From an uncultured Flavobacteriales bacterium (GTDB taxonomy: Bacteria > Bacteroidota > Bacteroidia > Flavobacteriales_D > Crocinitomicaceae): a stretch of DNA of 64,000 nucleotides. This document shows positions 26,001-33,198 of this stretch, piece by piece. The stretch is from the NCBI GenBank assembly GCA_905478665.1, contig CAJQJL010000048.1, forward strand, positions 1 through 64,000, written 5' to 3'. The notes under the pieces were generated by a model. It made no database searches, had not been told where the DNA came from, and saw nothing but the letters and a program-made list of their open reading frames with translations. Within the stretch, counting starts at the first letter, position 1, and each line of letters starts with the position of its first letter. The translations under genes were made by a program, and so were the position numbers.

Positions 26001-27572
26001 TTAACAGGGGTTAAGTATAAGACTTTCTTGCAAATGAATACCATCTTTTACTAGTTTATGTAGAGAGTTAACGTCTCCATTACCAATATCATAATGTTTG
26101 AAGAGTTTAGTCTTTGTTTTCTGGATTTTTTTGTCATTATAGTGATGTTTGTTTCCTTCCTTGGTTGATTCATAACTACAGTCTTGATCGCGGAAGACTC
26201 CAATAACACCTGTGTATATGTCCGCTTTTCTGCTTTTATAACTGCCGTTAGCTTGCTTTTTCCATGCATGTGTATATGATCCAATTTTATTGCCGAAAAA
26301 GTTGTCCTGATGCCATAGCTTAGTGGTCATTTTCCAGTTACCACCACTCTGTACTCCCCATCTTGATAGTTCAGCCTGCGTACAAGCATTTGACACGGCG
26401 AACAGTAGCGATGACCCTGCCATACCAGATCCATCTTCTAAGATAACATTGTTCCCTTGCCCATCCGAAAATGTTAGTATAGTCGTGACGTAAAAAGTTC
26501 CCAGAGAAGCATAGGTATGACCTACCCATGTATTCTCAGTATAATTATTATATACACTCGTCTGGCCGTCACCCCAATTAACCGTTAACGTCATGGTTGC
26601 CAAAAACCATGCGTTACAGTCCCAAGTATCGTAAACAGCATCAAATTCACATTTTTTCACACCTACTTTAAGCATCTTTTCATAAACATTGCAACTTATA
26701 TTCTGTATCATCGGAGTAGATGTAAACTTGAATCCACCTCCCAAATCAAACTCTCCTTTTGGCGATGGCTCAATATTACTATCTATGAGTGGGGTAATAA
26801 TTTTAAACCTATTCTTATCTCCCAACCCGTTAGATGGATCATACAAATCAGTGTAGTCCTCAAGAGCCATGAGCGCGTTGATTGCTTGTTGATCATTTTT
26901 ATCCACTTTCACCCACTGATTTTCGCTATGGAAATAGATTACTTCATCCGCAATCCCTACTAAACGATATTCATTCAAAATTGTTTTGTTTATGTCATCT
27001 GCAAGGAAGTCCTCATTTTCTATGCTTTCAATTTCTTCAGAGGTAAACTCTCCATTTATGAGATCATACTTTTCAATGAAGTGAGTTCTGAATGATTTGA
27101 AACCAGAATAGTTTTCTTCAAATAAATCTAAATATTCATCCATCGTTGTATTCTCAGACTGATCAATATACGCGTCCATTTCCTCCCGGCTATCTAATAG
27201 GTGTTCCTCACTGTTAAAGAATAAGATATTGTTTTCAAAGTAGGGCATGGTACTCATAGGCTCAACATATTGCCCAGATTCATTTAATCCAATTTCAACG
27301 GCAAATAATGATGAGGTAAGAGATTCCGCTATGACCTCAACTATGCCTTGATCCTCATCAACTAAATCAAGCGTGACAGCTTGGTTAACAGAAAGCTCTC
27401 CTCGCGTGAAGGGTGATGTTTTGTAGTATATGCTTGTTCCATCTTCATTGATTATGGAGTAGTCTTGCGTCCCTAACGAAATGATGGACATTACCTTTCC
27501 AACTGTTTGCGTATTTCCAAAGTACGATACTGATAGAAGTAGAATACTCAGGATTATTTTTTTTGTTTTCAT
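26001..27572 (-). CDS. Secreted protein with PKD-like domain
   Basis: The product has 523 residues and a signal peptide (IILSILLLSVSYFGNTQ). The N-terminal third is acidic with no known domain. A PKD-like domain follows at about 330-395, shown by VNWGDGQTSVYNN, then GHTYASLGTFYVTT. The C-terminal region is Lys/His/Trp-rich (ADIYTGVIGVFRDQDC) and carries no T9SS sorting motif, so it may stay in the periplasm or be released by another route. It is the first gene of an operon with the beta-barrel protein, next to the LuxR-type regulator gene at 27694, which is a candidate controller. Confidence 0.68.
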   Translation of the reverse strand: MKTKKIILSILLLSVSYFGNTQTVGKVMSIISLGTQDYSIINEDGTSIYYKTSPFTRGELSVNQAVTLDLVDEDQGIVEVIAESLTSSLFAVEIGLNESGQYVEPMSTMPYFENNILFFNSEEHLLDSREEMDAYIDQSENTTMDEYLDLFEENYSGFKSFRTHFIEKYDLINGEFTSEEIESIENEDFLADDINKTILNEYRLVGIADEVIYFHSENQWVKVDKNDQQAINALMALEDYTDLYDPSNGLGDKNRFKIITPLIDSNIEPSPKGEFDLGGGFKFTSTPMIQNISCNVYEKMLKVGVKKCEFDAVYDTWDCNAWFLATMTLTVNWGDGQTSVYNNYTENTWVGHTYASLGTFYVTTILTFSDGQGNNVILEDGSGMAGSSLLFAVSNACTQAELSRWGVQSGGNWKMTTKLWHQDNFFGNKIGSYTHAWKKQANGSYKSRKADIYTGVIGVFRDQDCSYESTKEGNKHHYNDKKIQKTKTKLFKHYDIGNGDVNSLHKLVKDGIHLQESLILNPC

Positions 27573-27693
27573 ATTGATTTGTTTTGATTACTATTTATTG
27601 AAATAACTTCGCCCGCTATCCCCTGTTTATTTAAACTTGGTTCTAGGCAATGCCTTTATGAGGAATCATTGAATAATATCATTGTTTATTAAG

Positions 27694-28275
27694 TTACGTT
27701 AGCCTTAAATGCTCTATTACACGTTTTATGTAGAATGCACAGGCACTTTCTATATTGCCATATTCGAAAGCGTCAGCGTTCAGTAATCCGAAGTCCGTGC
27801 CGACTAGATAATTACCATTTTCAATTTTGGATATATACCAACCAGAAGTATCTACATGGTCAGACAGTTCAATCCAGTAGTGTATATGTTTAGGGCATCT
27901 TAAAAGTTCAAACTTGATATTAAATTCATCAATAATTGATGCCACCTTTGAATAATTTGTTTTATTTAATAGCTCTTGGATACTGCCAGATTTTGCCTTC
28001 CTCAATTCATTAGGAATAGAAACTATTTTACTAATAACGGATTGTAATTGTGGCTGCACCCCTGAAGCAGAAGATTGGGGGTCAATGCCACGGCGACAGG
28101 CTTCAACACCTAACTCTATTATGGAGTTAATCATCCACTTTTTTTTAATTCGATCAATTGCGCCGCTAACAGACCTGAGATTAACATCAAGTTTCTTTGC
28201 TATTTGAAGCTGATTAATTCCTTTTAGAAGTAAACTGAGAACTTCAAGTTCTCTCTTTGATAAATTTTTCTCCAT
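27694..28275 (-). CDS. LuxR-type HTH regulator with unknown C-terminal domain
   Basis: The product has 193 residues. A LuxR/GerE helix-turn-helix is at the N-terminus, about residues 5-62 (LSKRELEVLSLLLKGINQLQ, then IDRIKKKWMINSIIELGVEA). This is the reverse of the usual layout, where the DNA-binding domain is C-terminal. The remaining 130 residues contain no receiver or ligand domain I recognise and end in a small mixed domain (YFIELSDHVDTSGWYISK-like). It lies just after the terminator of the duplicated membrane-protein operon and before the secreted-protein operon. Confidence 0.75.
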   Translation of the reverse strand: MEKNLSKRELEVLSLLLKGINQLQIAKKLDVNLRSVSGAIDRIKKKWMINSIIELGVEACRRGIDPQSSASGVQPQLQSVISKIVSIPNELRKAKSGSIQELLNKTNYSKVASIIDEFNIKFELLRCPKHIHYWIELSDHVDTSGWYISKIENGNYLVGTDFGLLNADAFEYGNIESACAFYIKRVIEHLRLT

Positions 28276-28287
28276 GTGTTGCTTACT

Positions 28288-28341
28288 AAAAAAAAAGGGG
28301 GCATGTCATTCTATGATGCAACAGAGAATTAGCCCCCTTTT
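28288..28341 (-). terminator. Terminator of the duplicated membrane-protein operon
   Basis: The arms AAAAGGGGGC (28293-28302) and GCCCCCTTTT (28332-28341) pair perfectly, with a nine-T run on the minus strand. It lies about 230 bp beyond the last small gene and just before the LuxR gene, so it ends the 30336-28573 operon. Confidence 0.75.
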
Positions 28342-28473
28342 CCATTCACCTGACAAATGAATGAACCTTAACATTTAACCACTTATTATAAAATCGGAAC
28401 CCAAAAAAATGGCAATCCTCTTTCAAGCCAAATGTGAGTATAAAATGTTGGAATTCTAGGGGGGTGGTCTGGA

Positions 28474-28491
28474 TTCAGGTATAAATACCTA
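28474..28491. promoter_or_regulatory. Palindrome TTCAGGTAT-AA-ATACCTA
   Basis: AGGTAT (28477-28482), AA, ATACCT (28485-28490) is a perfect inverted repeat, extended by TTC and A to match the site at 32625-32642 except for the central two bases. It lies about 200 bp upstream of the LuxR-type gene at 27694-28275 and downstream of the duplicated operon. Confidence 0.6.
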
Positions 28492-28572
28492 CCATAAATA
28501 GGGGTTCTACGCTATTTTATATCCTAGATATTGGGGAGAATAATTCTAAGAAGGAAAATACGCCAATGAAAG

Positions 28573-28704
28573 CTAAGAATGCTTATCATCTCTTTTCTCC
28601 GTTCCATTTTTCTTTTTGATTTGTATCATTAGAAACAGCAATGCTAAAGTCAACATGACCATAGTAATAGTTCCATAGATTATAAGCGTATCCTTCCCTT
28701 CCAT
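28573..28704 (-). CDS. Tiny single-span membrane protein, copy 2
   Basis: The product has 43 residues: MEGKDTLIIYGTITM, a hydrophobic span to about residue 27, then a Lys-rich tail (KKKNGTEKRDDKHS). It starts 25 bp inside the 3' end of the 209-aa gene in a different frame and ends at a TAG at 28573. The paralogous copy at 29311-29421 keeps the same overlap, start and span, so it is a real gene rather than chance. It resembles the N-terminal anchor of some Bacteroidota histidine kinases, but no kinase follows. Confidence 0.72.
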   Translation of the reverse strand: MEGKDTLIIYGTITMVMLTLALLFLMIQIKKKNGTEKRDDKHS

Positions 28705-29309
28705 AATACAACAGTATATGTAATATTCAGAAAAATATTGAAAATTCCATGTATGATCCAGTAAGAAGTTTTATCACCGTTTAGAAGTTCTTTGCTAAAA
28801 ACAAAGAGATACATCGTTCCACCAAAGTAAATTAGGAATCCACCTGTTAATATGAAAAAGGGATTTTGAAAAAAGTTGACATTTCTATCTTCATGAATTA
28901 ATTTGTAGCAGTAGATCACAAGTATTATTGCAAGCCCTATTAATTCAACGTGCCTTTGAATGGAATTAAATTCTGTTATTTTTTCGAGAAATAAAATGTT
29001 GACTATCGAAAAAGTTCCAAAGAGAACACTTAGAGTTAAAATAAGTTTTCTCCAATGTGGGTTCGTAGAGACTTGATAATAAATTAGTGCAATGAATCCG
29101 AACTCAATAAACGAGTATAAATGAAAGATGAACATATTGTTGATCCCATATTCGAAAAGTACTCTCGCAGCGACCTCGATCAACAGAGTTAATCCAACTA
29201 AAATGGATAACACCCGAACAGAACGAATAAGTTTGGAATAAAAAATAGCTCCAACTAAGGCAGGAACCAATATTGAGATCATTGAAACGAACGTTATTGT
29301 TTGTACCAA
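28680..29309 (-). CDS. 209-aa polytopic membrane protein, copy 2 of a tandem duplication
   Basis: The product has about six to seven predicted membrane helices (SMISILVPALVGAIFYSKL, then LVGLTLLIEVAARVLF, and so on). Roughly nine in ten residues match the neighbouring copy at 29397. The reading starts with TTG two codons before VQTITF, directly after the stop of the upstream small gene (TAGtTTG), a layout also seen in the other copy. An ATG at codon 10 is the alternative. It overlaps the small membrane gene downstream by 25 bp. The protein belongs to a Bacteroidota family I cannot name. The strong conservation between copies implies a maintained function. Confidence 0.78.
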   Translation of the reverse strand: MVQTITFVSMISILVPALVGAIFYSKLIRSVRVLSILVGLTLLIEVAARVLFEYGINNMFIFHLYSFIEFGFIALIYYQVSTNPHWRKLILTLSVLFGTFSIVNILFLEKITEFNSIQRHVELIGLAIILVIYCYKLIHEDRNVNFFQNPFFILTGGFLIYFGGTMYLFVFSKELLNGDKTSYWIIHGIFNIFLNITYTVVLWKGRIRL

Positions 29310-29310
29310 A

Positions 29311-29421
29311 CTACTTATTTGAGTGATCTTTCTTGGATCGGATCATTAGAAATAGAATTACCAAAATCAGGACAACAATACTGATGATTCCATAGATTAT
29401 AAGCGTATCCTTCCCTTCCAT
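29311..29421 (-). CDS. Tiny single-span membrane protein, copy 1
   Basis: The product has 36 residues: MEGKDTLIIYGIISI, then a hydrophobic span, then RSKKDHSNK. It is paralogous to the 43-aa protein at 28573-28704 and is placed the same way, overlapping the 209-aa gene by 25 bp. Its stop (TAG) is one base from the start of the next 209-aa gene. Confidence 0.72.
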   Translation of the reverse strand: MEGKDTLIIYGIISIVVLILVILFLMIRSKKDHSNK

Positions 29422-30026
29422 ATTACAATGGTGTATGTAATATTCAGAAAAATATTGAAAATTCCATGTATGATCCAGTAAGAAGTTTTATCACCGTTTA
29501 GAAGTTCTTTGCTAAAAACAAAGAGGTACATCGTTCCGCCAAAGTAAATTAGGAATCCGCCTGTTAATATGAAAAAGGGATTTTGAAAAAAATTGGCATT
29601 TCTGTCTTCATGAATTAATTTGTAACAATAGATCACAAGTATGATTGCAATCCCTATCAATTCAACATGTCTTTGTATAGAGTTGAAATCCGTGATTTTT
29701 TCAAGAAAGAAGATGTTAAATACTGAAAATATGCCAAAGAGTATACCTAGCGTAATAATAAGTTTTCTCCAATATGGGTTAGTCGAGATTTGGTAATAAA
29801 TTAAGGCAATAAATCCAAATTCAATAAACGAGTACAAGTGAAAGATGAACATATTGTTCATTCCATATTCGAAGAGAACTCTTGCACCGATCTCGATCAA
29901 TAGAGTTAATCCAACTAAAATGGATAACACTCGAATAGAACGAATAAGTTTTGAATAAAAAATAGCCCCAACCAAGGTTGGAGCCAATATTGAGATCATC
30001 GAAATGAACGTTATTGTTTGTACCAA
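29397..30026 (-). CDS. 209-aa polytopic membrane protein, copy 1 of a tandem duplication
   Basis: This is the paralog of the protein at 28680-29309, offset by exactly 717 bp, with about 22 differing residues by eye, mostly Ile/Val/Leu swaps. It has the same helix plan and the same conserved sites (FIFHLYSFIEFGFIALIYYQ, then HEDRN and GGFLIYFGGTMYLFVFSKEL). The TTG start directly follows the stop of the 102-aa gene. The Asp/Glu/Arg-rich cytoplasmic loop (YCYKLIHEDRN) and the C-terminal WKGRIRL are fully conserved. The same operon holds the 102-aa protein, so the three may form one membrane unit. Confidence 0.78.
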   Translation of the reverse strand: MVQTITFISMISILAPTLVGAIFYSKLIRSIRVLSILVGLTLLIEIGARVLFEYGMNNMFIFHLYSFIEFGFIALIYYQISTNPYWRKLIITLGILFGIFSVFNIFFLEKITDFNSIQRHVELIGIAIILVIYCYKLIHEDRNANFFQNPFFILTGGFLIYFGGTMYLFVFSKELLNGDKTSYWIIHGIFNIFLNITYTIVIWKGRIRL

Positions 30027-30027
30027 A

Positions 30028-30336
30028 CTATTTATTTAACGGACTGTTCTTATCACAAAGATTTGGACAAGGAGAAGAAATGTCAACTACCAATTCGGTC
30101 ATATCATTCTCGTTGGCATCTGCACCTACCAACACTAGTTCTTTGTTTCCATCTGAGTCAATTCCGTAATATATTCGAATTCCCATGCATCCTTCTTGGT
30201 CAAGAAGGTCATTCAAAATGTCTTTGCCATAAAAATGGGCTTTTCTTTCGTTCGGGTTCAAGTCTCGATATTCAGCAGTCATATCTGCTCCTAATTCTAA
30301 TGTGATTTCGCCTCCTTCTGTTCCGTTAAATGCCAT
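30028..30336 (-). CDS. 102-aa conserved protein, first gene of the membrane operon
   Basis: This is a small soluble protein beginning MAFNGTEGGEITLELGAD. Landmarks are AEYRDLNPNERKAHFYGKDI and GCMGIRIYYGIDSDGNKELV. The last 30 residues hold cysteines (SSPCPNLCDKN). Similar proteins occur widely in Bacteroidota with no assigned role. It has no signal peptide and ends one base before the TTG of the 209-aa gene, so it heads an operon of five genes: 102-aa, 209-aa, tiny, 209-aa, tiny. It probably works in the cytoplasm with the membrane proteins, which is inference. Confidence 0.75.
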   Translation of the reverse strand: MAFNGTEGGEITLELGADMTAEYRDLNPNERKAHFYGKDILNDLLDQEGCMGIRIYYGIDSDGNKELVLVGADANENDMTELVVDISSPCPNLCDKNSPLNK

Positions 30337-30431
30337 AGTTTTCTTTTTTTAGGTTATACCCTACAAGAAAGTAATTTTGCCTGAACAATCCAATCAACAT
30401 TCCAATGAATATCGAACAGCAAAGTTCATCG

Positions 30432-31445
30432 CTATTCCGAAATCATATCCAAACTTATTTCTCCACGATTTAAGGCTTCTACAATTAAACCTTCGATTGT
30501 TTTTGTATTCCATTCAGACTTTAATTTGGTAACTACCTGAAGAACAACATAGGTATTCGTTTTTTGCACGTCTGAAATTTGCTTGTATGAAAGAGATTCT
30601 GCTAACAACAATAGGATTGAGAGTTCAAATTGGGTAAGTGTTTTTATTGTTTGTTTAGGTCTAGGAAGTATTGTGATGATACCTAAGGCTAATGATTTTA
30701 TAATGAGATCACTAATAGTTCTGACTTCCAGTTTTTTCTTTGCTTTAGTCATGTATCGTTGAACAGTGAACAGTTGAACCCCAATTTGTTCGCTAATTTC
30801 AGTGTTTGACACACCAGAAAGTCGCAATTTTAGAACTTTACGTAATTGTTTGCTTAGCGTAAGCCCTGTGTAGTTGGGGTGAGAAAAGGATATTTTGTAA
30901 ACTGGATGGTATTTATTGCTTTTCACAAGTTTGAGTGATTTTTTAAATGCAGCCCACACTTGATCTTGATCATGTATATTTAAGTCTTCATTATAGCTTG
31001 CAAGTGATAAATAACCTTTTTGAACTGCTTTGAGTACCAAATCCACTTTGGAGTCAACCCCCCATTTTTCATTAACCTTTTGCCTATGTCCTTCGATGGT
31101 TCTTACGGTAAGTGAAAGCTCCCGTCCAATCTGTCTACTTGTTCTTCCATTCAACACTGCATGTATCACAACTACTTCGTTCAATGTGAGGTAATCAGAT
31201 TCACGGATGTAATCATATTCACTCTTAAATAACTCTATGCTCTCGCTCATAAAGCCGTATTTAAGGGCTTGAACGATCATTCCTATTGTAGTTTTGGATT
31301 TGAATTTTTTTAATAGGCATGTTCTAATTGATTGCACAGTTGCTTCACCAATCCCCATCTTCTTTTTAATCTCTGGAGTTTCAAAACCTCTTAGAATAAG
31401 ATTGAGAATTTCACTTTCTCTTGTTGTTATTTGCTCCATCATCAT
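30432..31445 (-). CDS. Regulator built from four LuxR-type HTH domains
   Basis: Four GerE/LuxR-like DNA-binding domains fill most of the 337-residue product, at about 6-66, 85-147, 194-257 and 268-332. Each repeats the plan 'ESEILNLILRGFETPEIKKK', then a VQSIRTCLLKKF-type recognition helix, then an 'I-GMIVQALKYG' closing helix. Domain 2 has the most typical sequence (IGRELSLTVRTIEGHRQKV). The linker at 148-193 is the only long segment without an HTH. Typical LuxR regulators carry one such domain beside a receiver or sensor; here no sensor is seen. It lies 95 bp upstream of the 102-aa gene on the same strand, and the paired 'GTACRCTAAAGTG' sites lie upstream of its start. Confidence 0.8.
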   Translation of the reverse strand: MMMEQITTRESEILNLILRGFETPEIKKKMGIGEATVQSIRTCLLKKFKSKTTIGMIVQALKYGFMSESIELFKSEYDYIRESDYLTLNEVVVIHAVLNGRTSRQIGRELSLTVRTIEGHRQKVNEKWGVDSKVDLVLKAVQKGYLSLASYNEDLNIHDQDQVWAAFKKSLKLVKSNKYHPVYKISFSHPNYTGLTLSKQLRKVLKLRLSGVSNTEISEQIGVQLFTVQRYMTKAKKKLEVRTISDLIIKSLALGIITILPRPKQTIKTLTQFELSILLLLAESLSYKQISDVQKTNTYVVLQVVTKLKSEWNTKTIEGLIVEALNRGEISLDMISE

Positions 31446-31545
31446 TTATGCATTAAGATTCATATTCCACATACATTTATGGCTTACAAATTCAGACTGT
31501 AACTACAATGGTGACAAAAGATTTACACTCCTCCAATTATTTGGC

Positions 31546-31583
31546 GTACGCTAAAGTGAATATGAAAAGTACACTAAAGTGTA
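31546..31583. promoter_or_regulatory. Paired GTACRCTAAAGTG boxes upstream of the four-HTH gene
   Basis: GTACGCTAAAGTGAA begins at 31546 and GTACACTAAAGTGTA at 31569, 23 bp apart. The second contains the perfect palindrome TACACT-AA-AGTGTA (31570-31583). They lie 100-140 bp before the start at 31445. Direct repeats two helical turns apart suit a multi-HTH binder. Confidence 0.55.
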
Positions 31584-31632
31584 GTGCGGTTAATAGGATT
31601 TTAATCAGTACGTTAGGCTTGAAGGAGAGGGG

Positions 31633-32505
31633 CTAGGTGGTAAACTTGATAATGAATCCATGCCGATTATCACTGTTTGTTTTACCGAAAATATTCGACG
31701 CATGTTTGTTAACAGTACTCAGCTTAATGCCCGAATTGTCAGCTATGGTCTGATAGGAATCTCCGCGTAAGATCTGCAAAGCCACTTTCATTTCTTTCTC
31801 AGAGAGACCATGTTTTTTTAGTCGTTCTGAGACATCTACAAATCTATCCAAAAGTGTAATTTTCTCGATAAGAACGAAATCACTTTTTGGCTTATTGATC
31901 GTTCCAAATGTATAATCATGAAGGGCAATCAAAAAGAAAATATTCACGGTAGAAGTGTATAAGAGTCCACTGTTACCTATGATGAATGAAGTCGTTGAAA
32001 TAATAAGATATAGGAATGCCGAAAGTCCAGTGTAGAGAATGATTTTATTTCCTTTTCCAGATGTCCATTTTCCATAAACGGAGCCTATAGCTCCAAAACT
32101 AAAATAGGTTATCATCAGAACTGGGTAAAAGTTGGTAAGGCTCTCTTCTATTTTTACTGCATCACTAATCCACAGATTGAGACTTAATAAAGTCGTTACG
32201 ACAAAACTGGCAGAAATAACTAGTAGTTTCGTTGACCTAGTTCGAATATTTAATATTTGACTACAAATGAAATAGAAGTAATAGGATGTAAGCGCAACTC
32301 CAATCAATTGGGTGAGAACCACATTAATGCTTTGACTTAATCCAATGGAAAGATTATACAGAACAAACAGGAAAGTAAGGATAGCGTACTTCAGTAATTT
32401 TGTATCACGAGCTTTAAGGAAATAACGCAGAACCTGTGAGATGCCAACAAGAAATTGTATTCCTGCCATTACAATTGCAGATATTGTTAGATCAATTCCG
32501 TTCAT
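31633..32505 (-). CDS. Membrane-anchored LuxR-type regulator
   Basis: The product has 290 residues. About seven membrane helices span residues ~5-210, followed by a cytoplasmic linker and a C-terminal LuxR/GerE HTH at about 228-285 (LSEKEMKVALQILRGDSYQT, then IKLSTVNKHASNIFGKT). A 7TM domain fused to a LuxR HTH is a known but uncommon layout. It suggests direct signalling from the membrane to DNA without a kinase. The gene ends near the four-HTH regulator and shares its strand. The AGGTAT palindrome lies 120-137 bp upstream of its start, so it may regulate itself or be co-regulated with the gene at 27694. Confidence 0.8.
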   Translation of the reverse strand: MNGIDLTISAIVMAGIQFLVGISQVLRYFLKARDTKLLKYAILTFLFVLYNLSIGLSQSINVVLTQLIGVALTSYYFYFICSQILNIRTRSTKLLVISASFVVTTLLSLNLWISDAVKIEESLTNFYPVLMITYFSFGAIGSVYGKWTSGKGNKIILYTGLSAFLYLIISTTSFIIGNSGLLYTSTVNIFFLIALHDYTFGTINKPKSDFVLIEKITLLDRFVDVSERLKKHGLSEKEMKVALQILRGDSYQTIADNSGIKLSTVNKHASNIFGKTNSDNRHGFIIKFTT

Positions 32506-32624
32506 CCGTCATTTCCCAATTCTTCACCGATCAACTTTATTAGTAGTTTGATAATTAGGTTGATAGTCCTTAGTTAATTGAAAATTAAGAAAACGCCTTG
32601 ACATTGTATCTTCGGGAAATTGTT

Positions 32625-32642
32625 TTCAGGTATTTATACCTA
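32625..32642. promoter_or_regulatory. Palindrome TTCAGGTAT-TT-ATACCTA
   Basis: AGGTAT (32628-32633), TT, ATACCT (32636-32641). It matches the site at 28474-28491 in all positions except the two central bases. It lies about 120 bp upstream of the membrane LuxR gene start. Confidence 0.6.
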
Positions 32643-32706
32643 GTAGTTTTAGTACAAATTTGACAAGAGTCTATGATTTATCGAGATATAAAGATATATT
32701 CAGAAG

Positions 32707-32895
32707 TTCATTAATTAACTGCCCACCTTTAGATGGTCACCTATCATTCAAACCCATACAGTTCGGAGGTTCATTCACTAACCGCCCACCTTTTGGTGGG
32801 CGGTTAGCAGTAAAACACTAGCAATTCAAGGGTTCATTCATTAACTGCCCATCAAAAGGTGGGCAGTTAGCAACCAAACCCCGTTGAAATTCTAT
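32707..32895. repeat. Three tandem 63-bp repeats carrying palindromes
   Basis: TTCATT starts units at 32707, 32770 and 32833, exactly 63 bp apart. Each is followed by TAACTGCCCACC or a close variant. Unit 2 holds the perfect 13-bp stem CTAACCGCCCACC (32778-32790), TTTT, GGTGGGCGGTTAG (32795-32807). Unit 3 holds TAACTGCCCA and TGGGCAGTTA (32842-32851, 32860-32869). Unit 1 has lost the right arm. No gene is seen between 32506 and 32938. Confidence 0.85.
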
Positions 32896-32938
32896 CTTTG
32901 GATCAAGAATTTTACAACATCAAATTTCTTAGATCAGT

Positions 32939-33154
32939 ATGATTACATTTATTGGTTGGGTAGACTGTTATAGCACACGGATTATGGTGAGCAAAGAGGA
33001 CGATCACTTTCTCTGTATAAAGTATGTAGGCAGTAACAAGGTTGTAGGAGCGGAGCATACTTGTGGCACGATAAGGGAACTAAAAGATTTCCTAATGTCT
33101 CTTCCGAGTGGAGAGCAAGCAGATATTGATGAAGTTCTAAATAAGTTGGCATAA
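32939..33154 (+). CDS. Small cytoplasmic protein of unknown function
   Basis: The product has 71 residues beginning MITFIGWVDCYSTRIMVSKE. It contains a beta-rich start and a helical acidic end (LMSLPSGEQADIDEVLNKL). It has its own terminator directly after the stop and starts 44 bp after the 63-bp repeat block, so the repeats probably lie in its promoter. No domain is recognised. Confidence 0.6.
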   Translation: MITFIGWVDCYSTRIMVSKEDDHFLCIKYVGSNKVVGAEHTCGTIRELKDFLMSLPSGEQADIDEVLNKLA

Positions 33155-33176
33155 AAAAAGGGCTTTCGCCCTTTAA
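33155..33176. terminator. Terminator between convergent genes
   Basis: AAAGGGC (33157-33163) and GCCCTTT (33168-33174) form a short stem around TTTC, with A-rich sequence on the left. It is placed between the stop at 33154 and the convergent gene ending at 33199, and may act both ways. Confidence 0.75.
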
Positions 33177-33198
33177 TATTATTCTCGTCAGTTTCATA

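Noticed and set aside
32707-32870. Integron attC sites
   Set aside because: Stems resemble attC arms only loosely: the RYYYAAC and GTTRRRY core patterns do not fit, and no integron integrase is present.
32707-32895. CRISPR array
   Set aside because: Only three 63-bp units that are mostly repeat, with no uniform unique spacers and no cas genes.
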